In this document: in pieces, positions 8,108 through 16,498 of the stretch
How positions within the stretch are numbered: position 1 is the stretch's first letter
How the letters are laid out: every line of letters begins with the position of its first letter
Origin: Fodinibacter sp963747405
GTDB lineage: Bacteria > Actinomycetota > Actinomycetes > Actinomycetales > Dermatophilaceae
DNA: 64,000 nucleotides
Assembly (NCBI GenBank): GCA_963747405.1
Contig: CAVVFG010000009.1
Location: forward strand, 1 to 64,000
Reading direction: 5' to 3'
Notes under the pieces: generated by a model
What the model was told of the DNA's origin: nothing
Databases searched by the model: none
Seen by the model: the letters and a program-made list of their open reading frames with translations, nothing else
Made by a program: the position numbers and the translations under genes

Positions 8108-8320
8108 ATGAGCGACCGCATCCGCACGGCGATCGGCGCCGCAGAGGGCGGCGAGCCGCTGCCCGAGCTGCGCCGGCTGCAGGCCCTGCACGCCGACCTC
8201 GCGCGCGCCGAGGCCGAACAGGTGCGCCGGGCCCGGGCCCAGGGATACTCCTGGGTCGCGATCGCCGGCGCCCTGGGCGTCAGCAGGCAGGCGGTGCACA
8301 AGAAGTACGGTCGTCGATAG
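8108..8320 (+). CDS. Small helix-turn-helix DNA-binding protein
   Basis: A 70-residue protein, mostly one helix (ELRRLQALHADLARAEAEQV) followed by a helix-turn-helix, QGYSWVAIAGALGVSRQAVHKKYG. The second unit resembles sigma-70 region 4 and the HTH that in actinobacteria is found beside Clp N-domain proteins. The start is the ATG at 8108, directly after two perfect operator palindromes and without a ribosome binding site, so the message may be leaderless. The next gene, an ABC exporter, begins 41 bases after the stop, suggesting an operon repressed by this protein. The ligand is unknown. Confidence 0.82.
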   Translation: MSDRIRTAIGAAEGGEPLPELRRLQALHADLARAEAEQVRRARAQGYSWVAIAGALGVSRQAVHKKYGRR

Positions 8321-8361
8321 CGCTCTCGCCCGCTCACCCGCACCAACCGGCAGGGAACCGA

Positions 8362-10275
8362 ATGTCCAGCACCACCACCACCCGCGGACGCCGCGGCCGT
8401 CGCGCACCTGACGAGGGTCCGCGCGCGAGCCTGAAGCAGCTGCTGCCGTTCCTCTTCGAGCACCGTGGCGTGCTCGTGACCGTCGTGATCCTGAGCATCG
8501 TCGGGGCCATCGCGACGCTCGCCCAGCCGCTGCTGGTGGGCCTGCTCATCAACCGGGTGCAGGCCGGCGAGCCGCTGGGCATGCTCGTCTGGGCGGTGTT
8601 CGCGCTGGTGGTCGCGGCATCCGTCATCTCGGGCTTCCAGCACTTCCTCCTGCAGCGCACCGGCACTGCCGTGGTCTACTCGTCGCGGCGCAAGCTGATC
8701 AGCCGCATCCTGCACCTGCCGATCAGCGAGTTCGACGCGCGCCGAACGGGCGACCTCGTCTCCCGCGTGGGCACCGACACCACGCTGCTGTACGCCGTCC
8801 TCACCCAGGGCCTCGTCGATGCCGTCGGAAACAGCCTGGTCTTCGTCGGCGCCCTCGTGGCCATGGCGCTCATCGACCCCGCGCTCCTGGGACTCATCGT
8901 CGTCGTCATCGGCCTGTCGATCGGGGGCGTCACGCTGCTCAGCGGACGCATCCGCACAGCAACGCGAGACCAGCAGCAGAAGGTGGGCGAGCTCGCGTCT
9001 GGCGTCGAGCGCTCCGTCGGATCGATCCGCACCGTGCGCGCGGCCGGCGCCAGCCACCGCGAGGAGGTCGCGATCTCGCAGCTGGCCGAGGAGGCCTACG
9101 ACCAGGGCGTGCGGATCGCCAAGGTCTCGGCGCTCATCACGCCCATCGCGGGCATCGCGCTGCAGGTGTCGCTGCTGGTCGTGCTCGGCGTCGGCGGCCT
9201 GCGGGTCGCCTCCGGCGCGATCACCATCGCCGAGCTCGTCACCTTCGTCATGTTCCTGTTCCTGCTGATCGCACCGCTCGGATCGACCTTCGGCGCGATC
9301 ACCTCGGTCAACCAGGCGCTCGGGGCCCTCGGCCGCATCCAGGAGATCCTCGACCTGCCGACCGAGACGCAGGGCGACGCCGCCCAGGCCGCGCGCGTGC
9401 GCAGCGAGGACGACCGTCGTACCGGTACGCCAGGCGCGGCGGTCGAGTTCCGCGACGTGCACTTCCGCTACCCGGAAGCCGTCGTCGCCGCGCGGCGGAG
9501 GGCGGAGTCCGAGGCGCTCGCGCTCCTCGAGAACGCGCACGTCGACACCCACTCCGTGTCGGGGACCGCAGACCTGCCGCCGACCCCCGTCGCCGCAGAG
9601 GTGCTGCGCGGGGTGTCCTTCTCGGTGCCGCGAGGCGCTCGCGTCGCACTGGTCGGTCCGTCGGGCGCCGGAAAGAGCACCACCCTGGCCCTCATCGAGC
9701 GCTTCTACGACCCGTCGGACGGCGCCGTGCTGATCGACGGACAGGACGCGCGCACCCTCGACCGCGCCGCGCTGCGCGCGCGGCTGGGCTACGTCGAGCA
9801 GGATGCCCCGACCCTCGCCGGGACGATCGCCGAGAACCTGCGGCTGGCCTCGCCCGAGGCAACCGACGACGACTGCGAGCGCGTGCTGCGCGCCGTGAAC
9901 CTGGGCGAGGTGCTCGAACGCAACCCCCTCGGCGTCAACGCCCCGGTCGGTGAGAGCGGCGTGATGCTCTCGGGCGGCGAGCGCCAACGTCTGGCGATCG
10001 CCCGGGCGCTGCTGGCCGCACCCCCCATCCTGCTGCTGGACGAGTCGACCTCCTCACTGGACGGTCTCAACGAGCAGCGCATGCGCGACGCGATCGATGC
10101 CGTGGCAACCGATCGCACGCTCATCGTGATCGCGCACCGCCTGTCGACCGTCGTCGACAGCGACCACATCGTCGTCATGGACCACGGCCAGGTCGTCGGC
10201 CAGGGCACGCACTCCGACCTCGTCGACTCCACGCCGCTGTACCGCGACCTCGCCCGGCACCAGCTGCTGGTCTGA
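8362..10275 (+). CDS. ABC exporter, fused membrane and ATPase domains
   Basis: A 637-residue half-transporter. Residues about 30-320 form the six-helix type IV (B-family) export domain. The nucleotide-binding domain follows, with Walker A GPSGAGKST near residue 434, signature LSGGERQR, Walker B ILLLDEST and the H-loop in VIAHRLSTV. As a homodimer it would export lipids, peptides or drugs. An unusual stretch of about 40 residues, rich in Ala and Glu, sits at about 373-410 between the first strand of the ATPase domain (FRDVHFRYPEA) and VLRGVSFSVP, where most relatives have almost nothing. The start at 8362 has AGGGA upstream. It is probably co-transcribed with and regulated by the preceding HTH gene. 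Confidence 0.93.
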   Translation: MSSTTTTRGRRGRRAPDEGPRASLKQLLPFLFEHRGVLVTVVILSIVGAIATLAQPLLVGLLINRVQAGEPLGMLVWAVFALVVAASVISGFQHFLLQRTGTAVVYSSRRKLISRILHLPISEFDARRTGDLVSRVGTDTTLLYAVLTQGLVDAVGNSLVFVGALVAMALIDPALLGLIVVVIGLSIGGVTLLSGRIRTATRDQQQKVGELASGVERSVGSIRTVRAAGASHREEVAISQLAEEAYDQGVRIAKVSALITPIAGIALQVSLLVVLGVGGLRVASGAITIAELVTFVMFLFLLIAPLGSTFGAITSVNQALGALGRIQEILDLPTETQGDAAQAARVRSEDDRRTGTPGAAVEFRDVHFRYPEAVVAARRRAESEALALLENAHVDTHSVSGTADLPPTPVAAEVLRGVSFSVPRGARVALVGPSGAGKSTTLALIERFYDPSDGAVLIDGQDARTLDRAALRARLGYVEQDAPTLAGTIAENLRLASPEATDDDCERVLRAVNLGEVLERNPLGVNAPVGESGVMLSGGERQRLAIARALLAAPPILLLDESTSSLDGLNEQRMRDAIDAVATDRTLIVIAHRLSTVVDSDHIVVMDHGQVVGQGTHSDLVDSTPLYRDLARHQLLV

Positions 10276-10345
10276 CTCGGGCCTGCCGAAGCCCTGCACC
10301 ACAGCGGGTCAGTGACCTCGGGACGGTCGCCGGCACGGGGGCGGA

Positions 10346-10687
10346 TCAGGCCGGGACGACGACCATCACCAACGTCATCCGGCACGGCGTCTCGGCGACC
10401 AGTGAATGCGACGCACCCGGTGCGAGGTAGATGACGTCACCTTCGCTCATCGAGTGCTCGGCGCCATCGACGGTGAACCGCATCCGGCCGCTCACCAGCT
10501 GCACCGCCACCGCGCGTGGCGAGGCGTGCTCAGTGAGCAGCTCTCCGGCATCGAAGGTGAACTGCACGACCCGCATGACGTCGTTGGTCACCAGGACCCG
10601 CGACGTCGTCGACTCGGCCGCCACCGGCAACGCGTCGATCAGGCCCAGGTACGCCGAGGACTGCGAGACAGAGGATTGCTTCGCCAT
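10346..10687 (-). CDS. Cupin domain protein
   Basis: A 113-residue single-domain cupin. The beta-barrel is read from TSRVLVTNDVMRVVQFTFDAGELLTEHASPRAVAVQLVSG through EGDVIYLAPGASHSL (regions at about residues 27-68 and 82-97). The conserved motif 1 is degenerate, with TEHASPR instead of HxH and few further metal ligands, and motif 2 has the usual GDVIYLAPGASH. A metal site is therefore possible but incomplete. No neighbour suggests a substrate. It converges with the ABC exporter gene with a gap of 70 bases in which nothing distinctive was seen. Confidence 0.8.
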   Translation of the reverse strand: MAKQSSVSQSSAYLGLIDALPVAAESTTSRVLVTNDVMRVVQFTFDAGELLTEHASPRAVAVQLVSGRMRFTVDGAEHSMSEGDVIYLAPGASHSLVAETPCRMTLVMVVVPA

Positions 10688-10798
10688 CCGGTGAGCCTAC
10701 GTCTGCCTCGTGCCCAGCGCGTCGTGGCGGCGACCGGACGCGGATGGAAGGCCGCCCGGGTGAGGTCGTGACCGGTGCCTTCGCGCCTGGCGGGCGGA

Positions 10799-11701
10799 TC
10801 AGAACTTGTGGAAGTACTGCCTCATGGCGGTGACCGTGTCGAACCCGGGGCACACGACGTCGTAGTCGTTCGCGGTGGTCCACCACTGGGCGAGTACGGT
10901 GCGTCCGCCGTTGAACGAGGTTGCGGTGCAGGCCTTCTTGGCGGTCGTCAGCGAGCTGGGGCCGGTGGTGTGCCACTCGGCCAGGCCGTACCGGGCAGAG
11001 CCCATGATGCCGGCCCACTGCGAGCGGGTGGTGTACAGGCCGACCCGGATGCCGGCGGCCCGGTAAGCGGCCAGGGCGCCGTCGAAGACAGCCTTGTTCC
11101 GCGAGCGCGACGAGGACCACGGCCCGGTCGGGGGCACCTCGACGTCCGCCCAGATGAAGGGCGCGGCCAGCCCGGCGGCGCGCATCCGGGCCAGGTTGTA
11201 CGTGCCCTGCGCCCAGCCCACGTTGCGCAGCCGGCTGGTCAGCGTGTCGCCCCGGTACGGGCCGGCGTGCGCGTACGTGGTGATCGTGGCCGCCGACGGG
11301 TAGCTGATGACGGCGTACGGGCCGGCGTACACGTGGTGGGCCTTGACCCAGGCGGCCTGGGCGGCCAGGCACGGGTTCGGGGTGAACGCCGGGCCGTTGG
11401 TCAGGCCGACGAGGACGAGCTTCGCCGTGGAGGAGGGCATCGGCTTGCCCTGGGTGGGCCGGGAGGCGATGCCCATCCCCTTGGGGCAGTTCGGCCAGGA
11501 GATGTCCTGGCCGCGCACCGGTGTGGCCAGCGGTGGGTAGCTCACTGCCGGAACCGTCGTGGTGCGCACGACCGTGGTGCTGACCGGGGGCGACGGTATC
11601 GGGGCGGTGGCCGCGTCGGCTCCGGGCAGCGCGGGGACGCTCGCGGCCAGCCCCAGGGCGGCCAGGGCGACGGCTCGCCGCGTTCCGGTCAGGGTCGTCA
11701 C
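10799..11701 (-). CDS. Secreted GH25/DUF1906-like TIM-barrel protein, copy A
   Basis: A 300-residue exported protein with a signal peptide (residues about 1-32, VALAALGLAASVPALPGADA) and a C-terminal domain resembling lysozyme-like TIM barrels. It begins GQDISWPNCPKG and continues with LVLVGLTNGPAFTPNPCLAAQ, FIWADVEVPP and GLYTTRSQWAGIMG. The Asp after GQ and the acidic pair in WADVE correspond to positions often catalytic in GH25 or structural in DUF1906. Its substrate may be peptidoglycan, but that is inference. Four cysteines probably form disulfides outside the cell. The GTG at 11701 follows AGAAGG. It is about 60% identical by eye to the next gene and ends in the same YFHKF. Confidence 0.72.
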   Translation of the reverse strand: MTTLTGTRRAVALAALGLAASVPALPGADAATAPIPSPPVSTTVVRTTTVPAVSYPPLATPVRGQDISWPNCPKGMGIASRPTQGKPMPSSTAKLVLVGLTNGPAFTPNPCLAAQAAWVKAHHVYAGPYAVISYPSAATITTYAHAGPYRGDTLTSRLRNVGWAQGTYNLARMRAAGLAAPFIWADVEVPPTGPWSSSRSRNKAVFDGALAAYRAAGIRVGLYTTRSQWAGIMGSARYGLAEWHTTGPSSLTTAKKACTATSFNGGRTVLAQWWTTANDYDVVCPGFDTVTAMRQYFHKF

Positions 11702-11730
11702 TGGGCCTTCTTGGGTGGTGGGCGGGTGGG

Positions 11731-12618
11731 TCAGAACTTGTGGAAGTACCGCTTCATCGCGGCGACGGTGTCGTAGCCGGGGCACATCACGTCGTAGTCG
11801 CTCGTGGTGGTCCACCACTGGGCGAGCACCGTGCGGCCACCCTGGATCGACGCCGCGCTGCAGGCCTTTCGGGCGGAGCTGAGCGAGGCGGGGCCGGTGG
11901 TGTGCCACTCCAGGAGGCCGTAGCGGACGCTGCCGAGGATGCCGGCCCACTGCGAGCGGGTGGAGTACGTGCCGACCTCGAGGCCGGCGGCCTGGTACGC
12001 GGCGAGGGCTCCTTCGAACACGGCCCTGTTCTGCGTGGTGCTGGTGGACCACTGCCGCACGGGGTAGTACTCCACGTCCATCCACAGCACGGGGGCGCTC
12101 AGGCCGACGGCACGCATGTTCTTCAGGTTGAACTGCGCCTGGGCCCAACCCACGTTGCGCAGCCGGACGGTCAGGGAGGTCCCCTGGTACGGGCCGGCGT
12201 GGCCGTACCTGGTCAGTAGGGCGGACGTCGGGTAAGTCGTCATCGCGTAGGGCGCCACGTACACGTGGTGCGACGCGACCCATGCGGCCTGGGCGGCCAG
12301 GCACGGGTTGGGATAGAAGGCGGGCCCGTTGGTCAGCCCGACGAGGACGAACTTCGCCGTGGAGGACGGCATCGGCTTGCCCTCACCGAGCCGGGAGGGG
12401 ATGCCGGTGCCCTTGGGGCACTCCGGCCAGGAGACGTCCTGACCACGTACCGGTGTGGCCAGCTTCGGATAGCTCACCGCGGGAACCGTTCTGGTACGCA
12501 CGATGGTCGTCTTGACCGGGGCGACCGAGGGGGCTGTGAGCACCGGAACCACCGGCGTCGCCACGGCCGTCGCCAGCAACGCGACGGTCCTCAGGCGCCG
12601 CAGGAACGAGGTGACCAT
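11731..12618 (-). CDS. Secreted GH25/DUF1906-like TIM-barrel protein, copy B
   Basis: A 295-residue paralogue of the preceding gene product, lying 29 bases upstream of it in the same orientation. It has its own signal peptide (MVTSFLRRLRTVALLATAVA). The domain landmarks correspond one to one: GQDVSWPECPKG, FVLVGLTNGPAFYPNPCLAAQ, VLWMDVEYYP and GTYSTRSQWAGILG, with cysteines at the same places. The catalytic-region acids are kept as MDVE, so both copies may be active with different specificities. ATG 12618 has GGAAGG eight bases upstream. The pair is a tandem duplication that has diverged mainly in surface segments and in the signal peptides. Confidence 0.72.
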   Translation of the reverse strand: MVTSFLRRLRTVALLATAVATPVVPVLTAPSVAPVKTTIVRTRTVPAVSYPKLATPVRGQDVSWPECPKGTGIPSRLGEGKPMPSSTAKFVLVGLTNGPAFYPNPCLAAQAAWVASHHVYVAPYAMTTYPTSALLTRYGHAGPYQGTSLTVRLRNVGWAQAQFNLKNMRAVGLSAPVLWMDVEYYPVRQWSTSTTQNRAVFEGALAAYQAAGLEVGTYSTRSQWAGILGSVRYGLLEWHTTGPASLSSARKACSAASIQGGRTVLAQWWTTTSDYDVMCPGYDTVAAMKRYFHKF

Positions 12619-12661
12619 CGTCGACCTTCCGCATCGCACCACGTGGCTCGGCCACCGGTCG

Positions 12662-12684
12662 GAGCACCCCTCAACGGGGTGCTC
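12662..12684. promoter_or_regulatory. Perfect inverted repeat in the divergent promoter region
   Basis: GAGCACCCC (12662-12670) and GGGGTGCTC (12676-12684) form a perfect 9-bp stem around TCAAC. It lies 44 bases upstream of copy B (minus strand) and about 207 bases upstream of the deacetylase gene (plus strand), so it is not an obvious terminator. It could be an operator or leader hairpin. The rest of the 272-base gap shows no recognisable element beyond the ribosome binding sites. Confidence 0.35.
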
Positions 12685-12890
12685 GTCCACACGGTCCCAC
12701 TGCGGGCAACGGTCCGCCGCGCGTTTGCGATGCTGGCAGCTGTGACGTGGATCCCGTCCATTCGCAACGCTCCACCCCGGACGGGTCTCGAGGCGTACCT
12801 TCCGGGTGGACCTGCTCCCGCGCGCCCGATGACGACCGAGGCGGACGCGCGCTACGGCAAGGTCGCCCATCCCTGGAGGCGAAGCACCCC

Positions 12891-13691
12891 GTGTCGAGGA
12901 ACCACCTGCTGACCGGCGCCATGGCCGGCGTCCTGCTGACGGGCGCCGCACTGTTCACCGCTCCGGCCGCGCACAGCGCCACCTCGTGCCCGCCGCCGGC
13001 GACGTCGGTGCGCAGCACCACGTACCGCACCTACCCCAAGACCGTCGCGTTGACCTTCGACGACGGTCCGAGCACGTTCACCCCCCAGATCCTGGCCATC
13101 CTCAAGGCCAAGGGCGTCCACGCGACCTTCTTCGTCACCGGTCGGGCCGCCAGACGCGACCCGGCCACCATCCGCGCCATCGCGGCTGCGGGACACCGGC
13201 TCGGCAACCACACCGACACCCACCCGATGAACGTTGCCGGGTCCACCCCACGCGCCAGGTTCGACACGATGTCGGCCTCGGCCCAGGCGGCCCAGATCGA
13301 CGCCGAGCTCGCATCGGTGTGGGCCGCAGCCAAGGTCAGGCCGTGCTTCTTCCGCGCGCCCGGCGGGAACCACTGGACCTCGACCACGCTGAAGGTCTCA
13401 CGCGGCCGGGGGATGACCGTCACCAACTGGAAGTCCGACACGCGCGACTGGACCCAGCCGGGCTACGCCTCGAAGGCGGCGCAGGCCTCCATCGTCAAGC
13501 TGGCGACCACCTCCGTCACCGCCGTGAGCACACACCCGATCGTCTTGATGCACGACGGCAAGGAGTCCCCCGAGGCGGAAAGGGTCGTGTCGTCGAACCG
13601 CTCCAACACCGTCGCCTCCCTCACGCGCATCATCGACTACTACAAGGCCCGCGGCTACGTGTTCACCGACCCCCTGGGCCACAGGTTCTGA
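12891..13691 (+). CDS. Secreted NodB-type polysaccharide deacetylase
   Basis: A 266-residue exported carbohydrate esterase (family CE4). After a signal peptide (residues about 1-30) come the motifs in order: TFDDGPS with the catalytic base Asp, then HTDTHPMN with the metal ligands H-x3-H, FRAPGGNHW, and the distal LMHDG with the catalytic His. Such enzymes remove acetyl groups from peptidoglycan, chitin or xylan. The GTG at 12891 (VSRNHLLTGAMAG) follows GGAGG and begins a proper signal sequence; the frame is open to 12747 but that extension is not signal-like. It is divergent from the lysozyme-like pair, and all three may act on cell-wall or environmental polysaccharide. Confidence 0.9.
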   Translation: MSRNHLLTGAMAGVLLTGAALFTAPAAHSATSCPPPATSVRSTTYRTYPKTVALTFDDGPSTFTPQILAILKAKGVHATFFVTGRAARRDPATIRAIAAAGHRLGNHTDTHPMNVAGSTPRARFDTMSASAQAAQIDAELASVWAAAKVRPCFFRAPGGNHWTSTTLKVSRGRGMTVTNWKSDTRDWTQPGYASKAAQASIVKLATTSVTAVSTHPIVLMHDGKESPEAERVVSSNRSNTVASLTRIIDYYKARGYVFTDPLGHRF

Positions 13692-13752
13692 TCGGCCCGA
13701 CGAGAACGCCGGGGAGCGCCTCGCACGGCTCCGGCGCCGGGTCGGTGGCTCG

Positions 13753-14277
13753 CTACAGCGGCGTCACCGAGAACCGGCCGCCGTCTTCCACGAGCAGCAC
13801 GCCTGCGCCCTTGCCGAGCGGCTGGACGGCCTGACCTGTCAGGCTCGCCACGGCGGCCTCGTTCGTCGGGCTGTGGCCGACGACGAGCGCGCGACCGCCG
13901 TCGGGAAGTGACTCGACGATGCCGCGCAGCGCTGCCCCCAGAAGCCGTTCCTCGTGCTCGACGAGGTCCGGATCGACCGCTCGGATCTGCTCGACGGTGG
14001 CGGTCTGGCCGGCAGCCCTCGCCGCGGCTCGCCACCGGTCCTCGACCGTCGAGCGCAGCCCCGGCACCTCGGACATCGCGATGTCGTCCTGCCCAGCGGC
14101 GTGCCGCAGGATCGCGACCATCTGGGTGGCCCGAGCCGCGCCCGAGGAGATGAACGCGGCGTACGGCGGCCGCAGTTCGTTCTGTCCGATGGCCTCTGCA
14201 TCAGCCACACCCTGTGCGGTCAGGTCGTCGCCCTCGTTCTCGGTGTGCCGACGAAGCTCCACGAAGCCATCCTCCAT
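13753..14277 (-). CDS. Histidine phosphatase family protein
   Basis: A 174-residue cytoplasmic protein of the phosphoglycerate mutase/SixA superfamily. The catalytic histidine is in ELRRHTENEGDDLTAQG at residue 11. The second phosphate-binding arginine is in ISSGAARATQM, and the second catalytic histidine is in LVVGHSPTNEA. This branch removes phosphate from small molecules or phosphohistidine; the substrate is not deducible. It is monocistronic, between convergent and tandem unrelated genes. Confidence 0.85.
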   Translation of the reverse strand: MEDGFVELRRHTENEGDDLTAQGVADAEAIGQNELRPPYAAFISSGAARATQMVAILRHAAGQDDIAMSEVPGLRSTVEDRWRAAARAAGQTATVEQIRAVDPDLVEHEERLLGAALRGIVESLPDGGRALVVGHSPTNEAAVASLTGQAVQPLGKGAGVLLVEDGGRFSVTPL

Positions 14278-14313
14278 CCTCGCAGTGGAGCGGGCGGGCG
14301 CAACTACGACCAG

Positions 14314-14772
14314 TCAGTCCTGGTTGCGTCGTGCGACCGACGCGGTCAGCATCGCGGCGTAGCCGCACCAGGCCAGGTAGGGCGCCAGGAGCAACGCGGC
14401 GGTCCGGTCGCGCCGGGCGAGGTGCGCCATCTCGGCGACGATCCCGGCATCCAGGGCCACGTTGACGCCGAGGGCGGCCCAGCGTCGCTCGGCGGCGAAG
14501 AACAGCGGCGACCACGCCGTGTTCAGGGCCAGCTGGGCCAGGTGCAGGCGCATCGCTGCCTGGTCCTGCCTGCCGGCGATCCGCCACCCAACGATGCCGT
14601 TGAGCGTGTAGAGCACCGTCCAGGCGGGACCGAAGACCTGGCTCGGCGGTGACCACGAGGGGGTGTCGAGACGGCGGTAGGTGCCCTGCGCGTTCCTCGA
14701 GGCGAGGCCACCGAGGGCAGCGGCGGCGATCGGGGGTGCGGCGGCGAGGGCGAGTCGGGAGAAGGAGCGCAT
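14314..14772 (-). CDS. tspO: TspO/MBR family membrane protein
   Basis: A 152-residue five-helix membrane protein of the tryptophan-rich sensory/translocator family, which binds porphyrins and lipids and takes part in stress responses. The signature PSWSPPSQVFGPAWTVLYTLNGIVGWR lies at about residues 37-64 (quoted partly: SPPSQVFGPAWTVLY). NTAWSPLFFAAERRW and a final charged ARRNQD follow. The ATG at 14772 begins MRSFSRLALAA, a natural first helix; the frame extends to 14967 without support. It is divergent from the DUF2243 gene. Confidence 0.9.
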   Translation of the reverse strand: MRSFSRLALAAAPPIAAAALGGLASRNAQGTYRRLDTPSWSPPSQVFGPAWTVLYTLNGIVGWRIAGRQDQAAMRLHLAQLALNTAWSPLFFAAERRWAALGVNVALDAGIVAEMAHLARRDRTAALLLAPYLAWCGYAAMLTASVARRNQD

Positions 14773-14945
14773 GGTAGGCCCGTACCCCGACGACGGGCCC
14801 CCAACCACGCTGCACGGCGCCGAAGCCCACGACGCGGATGGGTGGTCGTCGCCGAGGGACCCTCGCGACCGTGGGCCCCCGGTGTAGGCGGCGCCGCACC
14901 CGGGTAAGGGCGGCTCAGGACGACGCTCGACGACAGGGGAAACGC

Positions 14946-15545
14946 ATGACGTCCCGGAACCACGCACCGGCCGATGACCGGCCCCGAAGCATCGCCGGCG
15001 CCGGCATCGTCCTGGGCGTCGGGTTGGGCGGGTTCGTCGACGGCATCCTGCTGCACCAGATGCTGCAGTGGCACCACATGCTGACCTCGACCGACACGGA
15101 CAACGTCGGGATCCGCTACTACCCGCGGGACACGGTCCACGGCCTGGAGATCAACACGGTCTGGGACGGCGTGTTCCACACCTTCACCTGGCTGATGGTG
15201 CTCACCGGGCTGGCGATGCTCTACTCCCGCGTGCAGCACTCGCGCGGGCGGGTGTGGTCCTCGCGAGCACTGTGGGGGTGGGTCCTGGTCGGGTGGGGGG
15301 TGTTCAACCTGGTGGAGGGCGTGCTCGACCACCACGTCCTGGGCATCCACCACGTGCGCAGCGGGCCCCACCAGCTCGCCTGGGACCTCGCCTTCCTGGC
15401 CCTCGGAGCGCTGCTCGTCGCGGGAGGCTGGCTGCTGCAACGCGGCGCCTCGTTCACCGACGCCGCTCCCGCGCGCACCCCCGGGGACGGGGTGAGGCCG
15501 TCGCCCGAGGGGTCACCGTCATCGCCCAGCCATGCAGAGCACTGA
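14946..15545 (+). CDS. DUF2243 membrane protein
   Basis: A 199-residue four-helix membrane protein of family DUF2243. Conserved features include GGFVDGILLHQMLQWHHM, GLEINTVWDGVFHTFTW and GVFNLVEGVLDHHVLGIHHV, rich in histidines on the membrane face. The function is unknown; the histidines could bind copper or heme. The ATG at 14946 has AGGGG upstream. Its end overlaps the start of the CtaG-like gene by 14 bases, so the two are co-translated, and they are often neighbours in other actinobacteria. An assembly role for a terminal oxidase is the natural inference. Confidence 0.85.
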   Translation: MTSRNHAPADDRPRSIAGAGIVLGVGLGGFVDGILLHQMLQWHHMLTSTDTDNVGIRYYPRDTVHGLEINTVWDGVFHTFTWLMVLTGLAMLYSRVQHSRGRVWSSRALWGWVLVGWGVFNLVEGVLDHHVLGIHHVRSGPHQLAWDLAFLALGALLVAGGWLLQRGASFTDAAPARTPGDGVRPSPEGSPSSPSHAEH

Positions 15546-16404
15546 CGTCGCCGGCCTGGTGCGCCTGGTGCCGGCGCACGGGGGCGAGCCGCATGGCGGC
15601 GGGCCACCCGGCGCAGGCCTGCTCGGGCCCGCCGGCGAGCTGCTCGCCACGTACGGGCCTCTCGTGCTGCTCGGCGCCCTGGCCGTCGGCTACCTCGTGC
15701 TGGTCGTCCGCGAGCGGCACCGCCGACGCTGGCCCGCGACCCGGACGGTTCTGTTCGTCGTCGGGGTGGTGCTCATGGCGAGCGCGCTCAGCCCTCCGGT
15801 CGACTCGTGGGCCGACGCGGACTTCGGCGGCCACATGGTGCAACACCTGCTGCTGGCAATGGTCGCCCCCCTCGCCCTCGTGCTCGGCGCGCCGGTCACC
15901 CTCCTCCTGCGCGGGCTCCCCCACCGGTACGCCCGTCGGCTCGCACGGCTGCTCACCACGGGCGCGTTCCACCACCTGGCCCAGCCGGCGGTCGCGCTGG
16001 TGTTGAGCAGCGGCGGCCTGCTGCTGCTGTACTTCACCCCGGTCTACGAGCTCAGTACCCGGCACGACGGGGTGCACCTGCTCGTGCACCTGCACCTGGT
16101 CCTGGCCGGTGCCCTGTTCGCCTGGGTGATCGCCGGCCCCGACGCGGGGCCGCGACGGGCGACGGTGCGCACCCGCCTCGTGGTGCTCGGCATCTCGATC
16201 GCCGTCCACTCCTCGGTGTCGCAGCTGCTGTACGCCGGGCTGCTCGTGCAGGTCCACGAACCGGCGGAGCAGATGCGCGCCGCGGGCAGCCTCATGTACT
16301 TCGGCGGCGACATCGCCGAGCTGCTCCTCGCCCTGGCGATGCTCGTCACCTGGCGACGGCCCGCAGCCAGGCCGCGGTCACGACGCCAGGTGTCCCTGGC
16401 CTGA
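15532..16404 (+). CDS. ctaG: Cytochrome c oxidase assembly factor CtaG-type (caa3_CtaG)
   Basis: A 290-residue multi-spanning membrane protein. The family pattern is visible as DFGGHMVQHLLLAMVAPLALVLGAP, then HLLVHLHLVLAGALFAWV and SVSQLLYAGLLVQVHE, followed by MYFGGDIAEL (parts of longer segments). The paired histidines are candidate copper ligands. The Bacillus homologue is needed for active caa3 oxidase. Its start overlaps the DUF2243 gene. It converges with the hox operon, with 92 bases between the stops. Confidence 0.88.
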   Translation: MQSTDVAGLVRLVPAHGGEPHGGGPPGAGLLGPAGELLATYGPLVLLGALAVGYLVLVVRERHRRRWPATRTVLFVVGVVLMASALSPPVDSWADADFGGHMVQHLLLAMVAPLALVLGAPVTLLLRGLPHRYARRLARLLTTGAFHHLAQPAVALVLSSGGLLLLYFTPVYELSTRHDGVHLLVHLHLVLAGALFAWVIAGPDAGPRRATVRTRLVVLGISIAVHSSVSQLLYAGLLVQVHEPAEQMRAAGSLMYFGGDIAELLLALAMLVTWRRPAARPRSRRQVSLA

Positions 16405-16453
16405 TGCGTCCCGGTCGCAGTCCCGGTCCCTGGGTGCCGCCGCGCCCGGGCCC

Positions 16454-16498
16454 GGGGTGCCCGAGTCGCACGAGGTGTCGCCGGCACCCCTGCGACTC
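16454..16498. repeat. Two interleaved inverted repeats between ctaG and hoxI
   Basis: GGGGTGCC (16454-16461) pairs with GGCACCCC (16483-16490), and GAGTCGCA (16463-16470) pairs with TGCGACTC (16491-16498). The arms alternate, so the two stems cannot form as nested hairpins and would exclude one another. The last arm overlaps the hoxI stop codon. The likely role is termination between convergent genes. Confidence 0.5.

Noticed and set aside
11702..12304. N-terminal extension of copy A through copy B
   Set aside because: The frame is open but overlaps the conserved paralogue. A signal peptide begins at the GTG at 11701.
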